Source: Gp1-AA122 sp036378535
GTDB lineage: Bacteria > Acidobacteriota > Terriglobia > Terriglobales > Acidobacteriaceae
NCBI GenBank assembly: GCA_036378535.1
Contig: DASUWH010000079.1
Coordinates: forward strand, 62,001-126,000
DNA length: 64,000 bases
Direction of reading: 5' to 3'
How positions within the stretch are numbered: the first letter of the stretch is position 1; each line of letters opens with the position of its first letter. This document shows positions 40,795 through 49,861 of the stretch, piece by piece. The translations under genes were made by a program, and so were the position numbers. The notes under the pieces were generated by a model, which was given only the letters and a program-made list of their open reading frames with translations, was not told the origin of the DNA and searched no databases.

Positions 40795-42621
40795 ATGCAT
40801 TCTGCATCAGCGGGTCAAGGCATTTCTGCACTCCACGACCAAGCCATTTACAACCGCTTCCTTTTGCTGGTTGCCGGACTAGGCGGACTACTCTATGGCG
40901 TGGACGTCGGCATTATCGCCGGGGCCTTGCCTTACCTGGAAGCAACGTCAGGACTGAATGCGGGCCAGCTCTCGATCGTTGTCGCCGCCGTTCTGTTAGG
41001 AAGCGTTATCTCCACCCTGTTCGCTGGCCTGCTGGCCGATTGGATCGGGCGCAAGTGGCTGATGTTTTCCAGCGGCCTGGTCTTTGTCATCAGCATACCC
41101 ATGATCGCCCTTTCCCACGGCTACGGGCCGCTGGTGCTGGGTCGCCTGCTGCAGGGAGTCAGCGCGGGATTGATCGGCGTGGTAGTTCCGCTTTATCTGG
41201 CCGAGTGCCTGTCCGCTTCCAGTCGCGGGAAGGGGACAGGAATTTTCCAATGGCTGCTGACGCTGGGCATCGTCGCCGCGGCCTTGGTGGGAATGTTTTT
41301 CAGCATCCGCGTCGAACAAGTTGCCAGACTCGGTGACGCGGCGAAACTGTTTGCCTTCAAGGACGCGGCGTGGCGCAGCATTTTCTGGGTCTCGCTGCCG
41401 CCGGGTCTCCTGTTCGTCATCGGCAGCGTGATGGTGGCGGAGTCGCCGCGATGGCTATTTCGCCGGGGACGAAGAGAGGACGCACTTGCCGCCCTGCTTC
41501 GCTCCCGCAGCAACGAGCAGGCCGACTCAGAGATCCGCGAGATGGAGGAGACCGCTGCCGCAGAGAAGGCAAAAACTTCCACCGGAACGAAGGTCAAGGA
41601 ATCGCTTCTGCGCCGCAAGTACGTGATCCCTTTCCTGCTGGCCTGCGTCATTCTCGCGTGCAACCAGGCTACGGGCATCAATTCCATCATTGGCTACAAC
41701 ACCAATATTCTTCTGCAAAGCGGACTCTCCGACCTGCAGGCCCACTGGGGCTACGTCATCTTTACCTTGCTCAATTTCCTGATGACCATTGGCGGGGTCA
41801 TGCTGGTGGACCGTAAAGGACGAAAGTTCCTATTGTCGGTCGGCACGGCGGGAATTATCGTGTGCCTCGTCGGTACAGGAATTTTCTTTCGCGGCACGGA
41901 AAAGCAGCGGGTTGATGCTCGTGCTGCCGTGCAATCTATGGTGACGCCCGACCAGAAGCTCACGCTTCTTTATGGTACAGATGCGGCGTCGTCACTCACA
42001 CAATCAAGTGGCAAATCCGGAAGCGCCGTTACTGCGGGCGCGACCTCGTTGAGCATTATTTATTCCTACGGCGATTTCCGGGCAGCGACCCGGGTAGCGC
42101 GCTCCGATGATGTGACCGCCAAGCCCATCGAGATCACTCGCGATAGCTGCGTGCCCGCGAATAAAGTCATCGCCTTCTTCTCGAATCCTTTTGGCGACCT
42201 CGAGGCGTCAAGATCGGCGCCACTCAAGATAGAGAATGCTTTGATCACGCCCGTGCCTGCGGAAAGAGTCGGATGGCTGGTCGCCCTGACCCTATTTGTA
42301 TTTATTTCCTTCTACGCGGTCGGCCCGGGCGTGTGCGTGTGGCTGGCGCTTTCAGAACTCATGCCCACTCGCATTCGTTCCAACGGCATGAGTATTGCTC
42401 TGCTGCTTAACCAGGCGGTTTCGACAACGATTGCCGCTATCTTCCTTCCCACAGTCGGCCGCTACGGCTACGCCGCAATGTTTTTTGGATTCGCAGGTTG
42501 CACTGTCATTTACTTCCTTACCGCCGCCGTATTTTTGCCTGAGACTAAAGGCAAAACTCTGGAGGAAATCGAGGAACACTTCGAAGGCTCAGGCAAGAAA
42601 ACACGACTGGCAAGTGCCTAG
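40795..42621 (+). CDS. Sugar porter (MFS) with a large inserted loop
   Basis: A 608-residue major facilitator. Sugar-porter motifs are present: GLLYGVDVGIIAGALPYLEA in helix 1, GLLADWIGRKW after helix 2, QATGINSIIGYNTNI in helix 7, and FLPETKGKTLEEIEEHF at the end. Family members are about 470-500 residues. The surplus is one insert of about 120 residues (about 365-488) between helices 9 and 10, rich in S, T, A and D, which should lie in the periplasm. Overall 12 helices remain. The substrate is probably a hexose or pentose. Confidence 0.9.
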   Translation: MHSASAGQGISALHDQAIYNRFLLLVAGLGGLLYGVDVGIIAGALPYLEATSGLNAGQLSIVVAAVLLGSVISTLFAGLLADWIGRKWLMFSSGLVFVISIPMIALSHGYGPLVLGRLLQGVSAGLIGVVVPLYLAECLSASSRGKGTGIFQWLLTLGIVAAALVGMFFSIRVEQVARLGDAAKLFAFKDAAWRSIFWVSLPPGLLFVIGSVMVAESPRWLFRRGRREDALAALLRSRSNEQADSEIREMEETAAAEKAKTSTGTKVKESLLRRKYVIPFLLACVILACNQATGINSIIGYNTNILLQSGLSDLQAHWGYVIFTLLNFLMTIGGVMLVDRKGRKFLLSVGTAGIIVCLVGTGIFFRGTEKQRVDARAAVQSMVTPDQKLTLLYGTDAASSLTQSSGKSGSAVTAGATSLSIIYSYGDFRAATRVARSDDVTAKPIEITRDSCVPANKVIAFFSNPFGDLEASRSAPLKIENALITPVPAERVGWLVALTLFVFISFYAVGPGVCVWLALSELMPTRIRSNGMSIALLLNQAVSTTIAAIFLPTVGRYGYAAMFFGFAGCTVIYFLTAAVFLPETKGKTLEEIEEHFEGSGKKTRLASA

Positions 42622-42727
42622 GCTTTTACCGCTTTCCTGGGCGTCTGCGGCCCAATAGCTTAGTTCAATTTTTCTTTCCGTGGCATCCATGTGTGCTGGC
42701 ATGCAATCTAAGCGCCGAGGCTAACAC

Positions 42728-43762
42728 ATGCAGCGGCGTGCTTTCCTGAAAGGAGCGATCATGGCGGGAGCGATAGCGGGATTCGGCGGGAGCGCTAATT
42801 CAGAGCAGCGGAATAACGGCATGCTGTACCGCACCCTGGGGCGGACCGGCCAGCGCGTCTCAGCCCTTGGCTTGGGCGGGTTTCACATCGGTAACCCCAA
42901 GCTTTCCGAAGATGAGAGCATCCGCCTGATTCGCTCTGCCATCGATGGCGGGATCACCTTCATGGACAATTCGTGGGACTACAACGAGGGCCAAAGCGAA
43001 ATTCGCATGGGCAAGGCGCTAAAGGATGGCTACCGCGACAAAGTGTTTCTCATGACCAAACTGGACGGGCGCACAAAGCAGGAAGCTGCTCGTCAGCTCG
43101 ACACGTCATTGCGGCGGTTGCAGACCGATCACGTTGACCTCATTCAGCATCATGAAATCATTCGTTTCGAGGATCCCGACCGCGTGTTCGCACAGGACGG
43201 CGCTCAGGGGGCGGTGCTGGAAGCACGGAAAGCCGGTAAGGTGCGCTTCATCGGCTTCACCGGACACAAAGACCCGCACGTCCATCTTTATATGTTGGAA
43301 GTAGCCGCCAAACACAATTTCACTTTCGATACCGTGCAGATGCCGCTCAACGTCATGGATGCTCATTTCCGCAGCTTTGGCCGCATGGTGCTTCCCAAGC
43401 TGGTGGAGCAGCAAATCGGTGTGCTCGGCATGAAATCTATGGGGGATCAGATCATTCTCAAGAGCGGAGTTGTAACGCCCCAGGAGTGCCTGCGCTACGC
43501 GCTCAGTTTGCCGACATCGGTTGTGATCACCGGGATCGACAGCAGGAAAATTCTTCAGCAGGACCTGGATGTGGCCAAAGATTTCAAGCCTCTCACCGAA
43601 GAAGAAATGGCCGCGTTGCTCAGCAAGACGAAGCAACTCGCGGAAAGCGGGCAATTCGAGCTGTTTAAGACCTCAGCGCATTTCGATTCGACGGCACACC
43701 ATCCAGAGTGGCTGGGCGGGCAGACTTCCTCGATCACGGACCTGGCAGGTCCGGCGGCATAG
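42728..43762 (+). CDS. Tat-exported aldo/keto reductase
   Basis: A 344-residue TIM-barrel oxidoreductase with a twin-arginine leader (MQRRAFLKGAIMAGAIAGFG). The barrel begins LYRTLGRTGQRVSALGLGG; the catalytic tetrad is recognisable as D in FMDNSWDYNEG, K in MTKLDGRTK and H in LIQHHEIIRF. An export signal on a nicotinamide-dependent enzyme is odd, since free NAD(P)H is scarce outside the cytoplasm, but is common in acidobacterial homologues; cleavage or cofactor retention is not known. It ends facing the polyprenyl synthase gene, 22 bp away. Confidence 0.88.
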   Translation: MQRRAFLKGAIMAGAIAGFGGSANSEQRNNGMLYRTLGRTGQRVSALGLGGFHIGNPKLSEDESIRLIRSAIDGGITFMDNSWDYNEGQSEIRMGKALKDGYRDKVFLMTKLDGRTKQEAARQLDTSLRRLQTDHVDLIQHHEIIRFEDPDRVFAQDGAQGAVLEARKAGKVRFIGFTGHKDPHVHLYMLEVAAKHNFTFDTVQMPLNVMDAHFRSFGRMVLPKLVEQQIGVLGMKSMGDQIILKSGVVTPQECLRYALSLPTSVVITGIDSRKILQQDLDVAKDFKPLTEEEMAALLSKTKQLAESGQFELFKTSAHFDSTAHHPEWLGGQTSSITDLAGPAA

Positions 43763-43784
43763 GCGGCAGTTGCGACATCCGGGT

Positions 43785-44792
43785 CTACTTCTCGCGCGCA
43801 ATCACGAATTCTGGCGCCCAGAGGAGGGCACGCTTGATTTCCGAATCCGAAAACTGGCAGATTGCCTTTCGCGCTGACTCCGCGTATTCGGCGGCGCGCG
43901 CATTGGCGGCGTCCACCGAGCCGTAGCGGCTCAGGATTTCCACGATGTCCGAGTGCGTAACTCCATTGAAGGCGCGATCCCTCAAAACGGTTTCGATCTT
44001 CTTCTTTTCCGCAGGCTGGCAACGCTCGAGCGCATGAATCACAGCCATAGTGACCTTGCCCTCGCGCAGGTCGCTGGCTACGGGTTTTCCCAGGATACTT
44101 TCCGAAGCGGTCAGGTCCAGAACGTCATCGACAATCTGGAAAGCCATCCCCAGATCATGTCCGTATTGCGCCAGTCGAGCTTCCTGCTCCTGCGTGGCTC
44201 CGCCCAGAATTCCGCCCATACGCATGCACACGGAGAACAGACAGGCCGTCTTGCGAAAAATGAGATCAAAATGTTCTTCCAGCGAGATCAGCTTGCCCAG
44301 CTTTTCCATCTGCAGCAGTTCGCCTTCAACCATCTGCTGAGTGAGTTCGATCAGGGTATCCAGAATGCGAAAATTGCGCTCCTGGACAGCGATCTTGAAG
44401 GCTTGCATATACAGCCAGTCGCCGGCGAGAACGCACTTGGAATTTCCCCATTGCGTGTTGGCGGCGGGACGCCCGCGGCGGGTCTGGGCCTCGTCGATGA
44501 TGTCGTCGTGCACCAGCGTAGCGGTGTGAATGATTTCGACCACCGCGCCGAGACGGACCGCGCCGCGTCCTTCATAGTTCAACAGCTTGGACGAGAGCAG
44601 CAACAAGGCAGGGCGAATACGCTTGCCGCCGCCGCCGCGCAGGTATTCACCAATGTCAGTAATGGCGGGGACATTGGAAACCGTGTCCCGGCCGAACTCG
44701 CGCTCGATGGCCGCGAGATCATCGCGCAGCAATTCAAATATTTCTTTGCCGTTAATGGCTGGCTGTGTGCTCAAAAGCTTACCTTGCGCCAC
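43785..44792 (-). CDS. Polyprenyl diphosphate synthase (octaprenyl/heptaprenyl type)
   Basis: A 335-residue trans-prenyltransferase. The first aspartate-rich motif is VHDDIIDEAQTRRG (about 94-107) and the second is QIVDDVLDLTASE (about 216-228); small residues before the first motif suit long-chain products. It makes the side chain of the respiratory quinone used by complex I, or another long prenyl lipid. The upstream spacer (44793-44854) has a strong hairpin. It lies at the end of the minus-strand run larC-metG-tatD-yajQ. Confidence 0.94.
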   Translation of the reverse strand: MAQGKLLSTQPAINGKEIFELLRDDLAAIEREFGRDTVSNVPAITDIGEYLRGGGGKRIRPALLLLSSKLLNYEGRGAVRLGAVVEIIHTATLVHDDIIDEAQTRRGRPAANTQWGNSKCVLAGDWLYMQAFKIAVQERNFRILDTLIELTQQMVEGELLQMEKLGKLISLEEHFDLIFRKTACLFSVCMRMGGILGGATQEQEARLAQYGHDLGMAFQIVDDVLDLTASESILGKPVASDLREGKVTMAVIHALERCQPAEKKKIETVLRDRAFNGVTHSDIVEILSRYGSVDAANARAAEYAESARKAICQFSDSEIKRALLWAPEFVIAREK

Positions 44793-44860
44793 GGAGACGC
44801 GGAGTCACGGAGAAAGCGAAAAAATGTATTTCTCCGTGCCTCCGTGGTGGATGTTCAGTT
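44793..44860. repeat. Inverted repeat of CACGGAG words before the polyprenyl synthase gene
   Basis: GCCACGGAGACGCGGAGTCA followed by CGGAGAAA pairs with TTTCTCCGTGCCTCCGTGG about 12 bases later. Similar CCACGGAGG/CTTCGTG words occur at 48350-48390 in the spacer between metG and larC. It is a simple-word hairpin rather than a terminator, as no T-run follows on either strand. Confidence 0.65.
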
Positions 44861-45352
44861 GGTTCGATAATTCGTGAACTGCATGTCAATCCCGAAATCC
44901 TGTTGCCGCAGCATGGCGATCACTTCCTGTAAAGCGTCGCGGTCTTTGCCGCTGACGCGCACCAGATCGCCCTGAATCGAAGCCTGCACTTTTTTCTTCG
45001 AATTCTTGATCAGTTTCACGATGTCGCGCGCCTTCTCGATAGGTATGCCTTGCTGCATGGAAATTTTCTGCCGCACCGTCGAGCCCGCGGCCGGCTCAAT
45101 GGCCGCATAGGTGAGCCCCTTCAAGGGAACGCCGCGCTTGACCAATTTCTGCTGAAAGACGTCGTTGACCGCCTTCAGCTTAAACTCGTCAACCGAAGCC
45201 AGGATGATGGCGTCCTTGCCTTCCAGGGTGATATTCGATTTCGAGTCCTTCAAATCGAAGCGCGTATGAATTTCCTTCAGCGCCTGCTGCATGGCGTTGG
45301 ACACTTCCTGCAAGTCGATCTTGCTTACGATATCGAAAGTATTCTCAGGCAT
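44855..45352 (-). CDS. yajQ: YajQ family nucleotide-binding protein
   Basis: A 165-residue protein of the DUF520 family, two similar alpha/beta domains. Family blocks include FDIVSKIDLQEVSNAMQQAL, TRFDLKDSKSNITLEG and QGDLVRVSGKDRDALQEVIA. Members bind nucleotides or RNA, and in Xanthomonas a homologue binds cyclic di-GMP and acts with a transcription factor; which applies here is unknown. Start at ATG 45352. It lies 55 bp after tatD on the same strand. Confidence 0.94.
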   Translation of the reverse strand: MPENTFDIVSKIDLQEVSNAMQQALKEIHTRFDLKDSKSNITLEGKDAIILASVDEFKLKAVNDVFQQKLVKRGVPLKGLTYAAIEPAAGSTVRQKISMQQGIPIEKARDIVKLIKNSKKKVQASIQGDLVRVSGKDRDALQEVIAMLRQQDFGIDMQFTNYRTN

Positions 45353-45407
45353 AGGGTTAAGCCACTCATAAGATTATCGTGATCGGACGGAAGATGCACG
45401 CATCAGG

Positions 45408-46220
45408 CTAAATGGAGTTGGCATTTTCTTGAAGTGAAAAGAAGCGGTAAAAATTCTGACTCGTGTCCTCCCCGACTTGTTCGGCAGAGAGTCCCCGAAT
45501 TTCAGCCAGCGCGCGAGCTGTTTCTTTCACGAACGCTGGTTCGTTGCGCTTTCCCCGGTGGGGTATGGGGGCCAGGAACGGCGAGTCGGTCTCGATCAGA
45601 ATGCGGTCGAGCGGAATTTGCTTTGCCACCTCGCGAATTCCCTCCGCCTTGGGAAACGTCAGGTTCCCGGCAAAGGAAATCATGAACCCCAGATCCATGG
45701 CAGCCCGGGCATGCGCGATCGTCCCGCTGAAACAATGCAGAACGCCGCCCAAAGCACTCGAACCCCAGTTTTCGCGGAGCAACCGGATGGTTTCGTCCCA
45801 GGCGTTCTCGCTGCCCTCCGATGGCCGGCAATGGATCACGATCGGCAGTTTGGCGGCGCGGGCCAGTTCCATCTGCTTCAGAAACACTCGCGCCTGCACC
45901 TCGCGGGGCGAGTGGTCGTAGTAGTAATCCAGGCCGATTTCTCCCCAGGCAATGACCTTCGGATGCCGCGCCAGCCGCTCCATTTCAGCGAAGTCGGATT
46001 CCTTTGCAAGCTGAGCTTCGTGGGGATGAATGCCGGTCGTAGCATACATGTCAGGGAAGCGTTCCGCGAGTCGGATAGCGCAATCCAGCGTGCCCGGCCC
46101 GTCGCCAATGCCGATAGCGAGAATCGCCTGCACGCCAACCTCGCGTGCCCGCGCGATCACCTGCTCGCGATCCTGGTCGAAACGCTTGCCTTCGAGATGG
46201 GCGTGGGAATCGATGAACAT
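45408..46220 (-). CDS. tatD: TatD family metal-dependent DNase
   Basis: A 270-residue TIM-barrel hydrolase. Metal ligands: FIDSHAHLEGKRF (HxH), GEIGLDYYYDHSP (Glu), PIVIHCR (His), LHCFSG (His) and LIETDSPFLAP (Asp). TatD enzymes are 3'-5' exonucleases linked to DNA repair. It lies 99 bp after metG, as in many bacteria. The spacer holds GTCGTTGGTCGTTAG simple repeats and a GC hairpin, GGACGGCCG with CGGCCGTCC, that lacks a T-run. Confidence 0.95.
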   Translation of the reverse strand: MFIDSHAHLEGKRFDQDREQVIARAREVGVQAILAIGIGDGPGTLDCAIRLAERFPDMYATTGIHPHEAQLAKESDFAEMERLARHPKVIAWGEIGLDYYYDHSPREVQARVFLKQMELARAAKLPIVIHCRPSEGSENAWDETIRLLRENWGSSALGGVLHCFSGTIAHARAAMDLGFMISFAGNLTFPKAEGIREVAKQIPLDRILIETDSPFLAPIPHRGKRNEPAFVKETARALAEIRGLSAEQVGEDTSQNFYRFFSLQENANSI

Positions 46221-46319
46221 AATCAGTCGTTGGTCGTTAGCTTTTGGTCAATGGCGCCACACATCACGTAGGGACGGCCGCTCCGGCCGTCCAACCGAGC
46301 GAAGCGAGGCAGAAAACAA

Positions 46320-48335
46320 TTACTTCAACCGTGTTCCTATAGGGACGTCTTCGAGAAAACCACACAGCACCGGCTTGCCACCCTCCGGCGACGCCGCCAC
46401 GATCATGCCGTTCGATTCCAGACCGCGAAGTTTCCTGGGAGCCAGATTGGCCACGATCACGACCTTGCGCCCAATCAGAGTCTCCGGCGCATAGGCCTCG
46501 GCGATCCCCGCTACCACTTGCCGCATTTCGCTGCCAAGGTCAACTTCCAGTCGCAAAAGTTTATCGGCGCCTTTGACTTTCTCGGCTACTTTGACCTGAC
46601 CCACGCGCAGTTCGACTTTGGCGAAATCGTCAATCGAAATTCTTCCGTCCGCAGTGGCCGCCGGTTTGGTTGGCGGCGCTGCCGTCTGTACTGCGGGTGA
46701 AGCAGGTTGCGCTTGCGTCGCCGGCTCAGGCTTAGGTTCCGAAGCCGCCGCAGGCCGTTGCTGTTCTTCCATCTTCTGCATCCTTTCAATCGTGCTTTTG
46801 TCGGCGCGGGGGAATACCGGCTCGATACTGCCGAGCTTTGTGCCCAGGCGGAGCTGTCCCCAGCTCAGATCGCCCAGAGAGATTCTCTGGATATCGCCCA
46901 AGCCAAGTTGTTTCCAGATTCGCGCCGTCGAATCCGGGATGACCGGATGCACGAGCGCCGTGACGATGCGCAAGGCTTCCGCACTGGTATAGAGAATCGT
47001 TCCCAGGCGCGAGCGGCTCATTTCATCCGTCTGTTCACCGAGTGTCCAAGGCTCATTCTCGACAATGTACTTGTTGACCGCCGCTACGAGGGACCACGCC
47101 GATTCCAGCGCTCGCGAAAAATGGTACTGGTCGGCGAGCGAGCTGTACTCGGCGATGGTCTTGCGCGCAATGGCGGCAACTTCATCGTCCGCAGGTCTTC
47201 GCGCCGCGGCATGCGACGGATACGGTACTTCGCCGTGAAAGTACCGGCCGATCATGGTCAGAGTACGGCTGGCGAGATTTCCCAAACCGTTGGCCAGATC
47301 GGCGTTGTAGCGCTGCACTAACGCGTCGAACGAAAAGGAACCATCCTGGCCAAAAACAATTTCGCGCAGCAGGAAATAACGCAGCGCATCGGACCCCATG
47401 GCGTCAAGGATCGTCTCCGTGCGCACGATATTGCCCCGCGACTTCGACATCTTGTTCTCCTCGAACAGCAGCCATCCATGGGCGACAATTGCCTTCGGAA
47501 GCGGCAGGCCCGCGGCCATGAGAAACGCCGGCCAGTACACGCAATGGAATCGAACGATCTCTTTGCCGATCATCTGCAAGTCGGCGGGCCAGTACTTCTC
47601 AAATTTGCTGGTGTCGTTGGAGCCATAGCCGAGCGCAGTAATGTAATTCGAGAGCGCGTCCAGCCAGACGTAAATGACATGTCCCGGATCGTCGGGAACC
47701 GGCACGCCCCACTTGAACGTGCTGCGGCTGATCGAGAGATCGCGCAGCCCGCTGCGCACGAACGACATGACTTCGTTGCGGCGCGTTTCGGGCCGGATGA
47801 ACTCCGGCTGGTCGTTGTACAGCTTCAGCAGCTTGTCGCCGAATTCGGAGAGCTTGAAGAAATAATTTTCTTCGTGGACCGTTTCCGTCGGACGCCCGCA
47901 CTCGGGACAGGGAGCGCCGGGACCAACGGCATCGACGTAGAGCTCGTCGTAAACGCAGTATTGGCCGGAATACGATCCTTTATAGATGTAGCCGTTATCG
48001 CGAATTCGCCGCCACAGCGCCTGCACCCCGCGTTTGTGACGTTCTGAAGTGGTGCGGATGAAATCGTCATAGCTGAGGCCCATGCGGCCCCAAAGCGCCC
48101 GAAATTCGCTGGACACTTCATCCGCAAACTGCTGCGGTGTTTTGCCAGAGCCCTGGGTGGCGCGCTCGATTTTCTGACCGTGCTCGTCGGTTCCAGTCAG
48201 GAAATAGGTATCCGCGCCCAGCATGCGCTGCCGCCGCGCGATGGCGTCGCAAGCGATCGTGGTGTACGCGTGGCCGATGTGAGGCCGCGCATTCACGTAA
48301 TAGATTGGAGTCGTAATGTAGAACTTCTTGCTCAT
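46320..48335 (-). CDS. metG: Methionyl-tRNA synthetase
   Basis: A 671-residue class I synthetase. HIGH signature in ARPHIGHAYTTIACDA (about 14-29), a zinc knuckle CPECG around 140, and KMSKSRGNIVRTE near 300. After the anticodon domain there is an Ala/Pro/Gln/Glu-rich linker (about 525-560), then a C-terminal tRNA-binding domain (FAKVELRVGQVKVAEKVKGA) that aids dimerisation. All parts of the long bacterial form are present. Start at ATG 48335, 36 bp after larC. Confidence 0.96.
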   Translation of the reverse strand: MSKKFYITTPIYYVNARPHIGHAYTTIACDAIARRQRMLGADTYFLTGTDEHGQKIERATQGSGKTPQQFADEVSSEFRALWGRMGLSYDDFIRTTSERHKRGVQALWRRIRDNGYIYKGSYSGQYCVYDELYVDAVGPGAPCPECGRPTETVHEENYFFKLSEFGDKLLKLYNDQPEFIRPETRRNEVMSFVRSGLRDLSISRSTFKWGVPVPDDPGHVIYVWLDALSNYITALGYGSNDTSKFEKYWPADLQMIGKEIVRFHCVYWPAFLMAAGLPLPKAIVAHGWLLFEENKMSKSRGNIVRTETILDAMGSDALRYFLLREIVFGQDGSFSFDALVQRYNADLANGLGNLASRTLTMIGRYFHGEVPYPSHAAARRPADDEVAAIARKTIAEYSSLADQYHFSRALESAWSLVAAVNKYIVENEPWTLGEQTDEMSRSRLGTILYTSAEALRIVTALVHPVIPDSTARIWKQLGLGDIQRISLGDLSWGQLRLGTKLGSIEPVFPRADKSTIERMQKMEEQQRPAAASEPKPEPATQAQPASPAVQTAAPPTKPAATADGRISIDDFAKVELRVGQVKVAEKVKGADKLLRLEVDLGSEMRQVVAGIAEAYAPETLIGRKVVIVANLAPRKLRGLESNGMIVAASPEGGKPVLCGFLEDVPIGTRLK

Positions 48336-48371
48336 GCGCTTGCTTCGTGACCACGGAGGACACCGAGGGCT

Positions 48372-49685
48372 CTAGCCTTCGTGGACCTTCGTGTCCTTTG
48401 TGATGAGTTGGTTTGATCCCAGGTATTGCTGAGTCGCTTCTTGCATCACCGATTTCAAAGGCACCTGGTGTTCGACCGCAATTTGGCGGCAGTCCTCGTA
48501 TTCGGGGGCGTAATTGGTAACCGCGCCGTTTATATCGGCGACTTTCATGCGCACACTGCCCCAGCGAGTTTCCACGGTAACCCACTTGCGGGTCAGAACT
48601 TCTCGCCGCTCCTCGCGGTGACGAATGCCCAAGGTCGTTGTCTCCGCGAAGATTACCTGCGACAGCCGCGATGAATCTTCTGCACGGCAAAGCACGGTCA
48701 GCAGTATCCCGGGACGATTCTTCTTCATTTGAACGGGCACGCCGAACACGTCCAAAGCGCCTTCTTCGAGCAGGCGTTCAAGCACATACCCAAAGACCTG
48801 GGGATTCAGGTCATCCAGATTGGCCTCTAAAACGGAAATCATTTCTTCGCGGGCGTGAGCCTTATTGATCGTTTCAGCCTCGCCCACCGTAAGTCTCAGC
48901 ACATTGGCGTAGCCAGAAAAGTCGCGAGTGCCGGCCCCATATCCCGCTCGCCGCACATGCATCTGGGGAAACGACCCAAAGCGCTTTGCCAATGTTTTGA
49001 CGATAGCCGCACCGGTCGGAGTAACCAGCTCCACATTCATCCCCGACGAATACACCGGCGCTCCCTGCAGAAGCTCGACAGTCGCGGGCGCAGGGACTGG
49101 GAACGTTCCGTGAGCGCACTTTACCGTGCCGCCACCCACATTCAATGGGGAACACACCCACTCGTCGACGCCAAGCTCTTCAGCGCCTGCCGCTGCGCAA
49201 ACTATGTCCACCATTGCATCGACGGCGCCGACCTCGTGAAAGTGAATGGTCTCGATATCCCGATTGTGGATTTTGGCTTCGGCGGCACCCAGCGCCTCAA
49301 AAATCCGCGTGGCCGTATTCTTCGCGCCCACGCTGATCGCCGCTCGAGAAATAATCTGCTTGATTTCCGTCAAGCTGCGGCCGTGATCAATTCCGCGAGT
49401 ATGAGCTTCATCGCCATGATGCCCGTGACCGTGTTCCTCGTGGTTGTGCCCCTGCTGTTCCCAAAACACTTCGCGGGGCAGTTCCTTCTCGCCATGAACC
49501 AGCACGTCGACCTTGGCGGCTGAGATCCCGCTGCGGTCAACCCGCGATATTTCCAGTCGAGCGCCGATGTTGAGCGCAGCCACCGTACGCTCAAATACCT
49601 GGGCAGGCACACCGGCATCGAGCAGCGCGCCCAGAAACATGTCGCCGCTAATTCCGGAGAAACAATCCAGGTAAGCGATTCGCAT
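48372..49685 (-). CDS. larC: Nickel pincer cofactor biosynthesis protein LarC
   Basis: A 437-residue protein that inserts nickel into the pyridinium pincer cofactor of lactate racemase and related enzymes. The N-terminus YLDCFSGISGDMFLGALLDA is the family signature, and a histidine-rich loop (HNHEEHGHGHHGDEAH, about 79-94) suits nickel delivery. LarC is one continuous frame here, whereas in Lactobacillus the gene is read through a frameshift. LarA, LarB and LarE are not in the window, so the partners must lie elsewhere. Confidence 0.92.
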   Translation of the reverse strand: MRIAYLDCFSGISGDMFLGALLDAGVPAQVFERTVAALNIGARLEISRVDRSGISAAKVDVLVHGEKELPREVFWEQQGHNHEEHGHGHHGDEAHTRGIDHGRSLTEIKQIISRAAISVGAKNTATRIFEALGAAEAKIHNRDIETIHFHEVGAVDAMVDIVCAAAGAEELGVDEWVCSPLNVGGGTVKCAHGTFPVPAPATVELLQGAPVYSSGMNVELVTPTGAAIVKTLAKRFGSFPQMHVRRAGYGAGTRDFSGYANVLRLTVGEAETINKAHAREEMISVLEANLDDLNPQVFGYVLERLLEEGALDVFGVPVQMKKNRPGILLTVLCRAEDSSRLSQVIFAETTTLGIRHREERREVLTRKWVTVETRWGSVRMKVADINGAVTNYAPEYEDCRQIAVEHQVPLKSVMQEATQQYLGSNQLITKDTKVHEG

Positions 49686-49861
49686 CAGAGTGGTCCGCGG
49701 CCGTCAGTCGTGGGTCAGCAACTCACAGCACCGGCTAACAACCAACCACCAAAGGCCAACGACTGATTTTCATCATAGGGAAGCCAGCAGGCAGCGTCAA
49801 ACCTCACGCACCGGACGGTCTGTTAGAATCACTATTTTCTTCAACAGTTTAGCGAGGTTCC

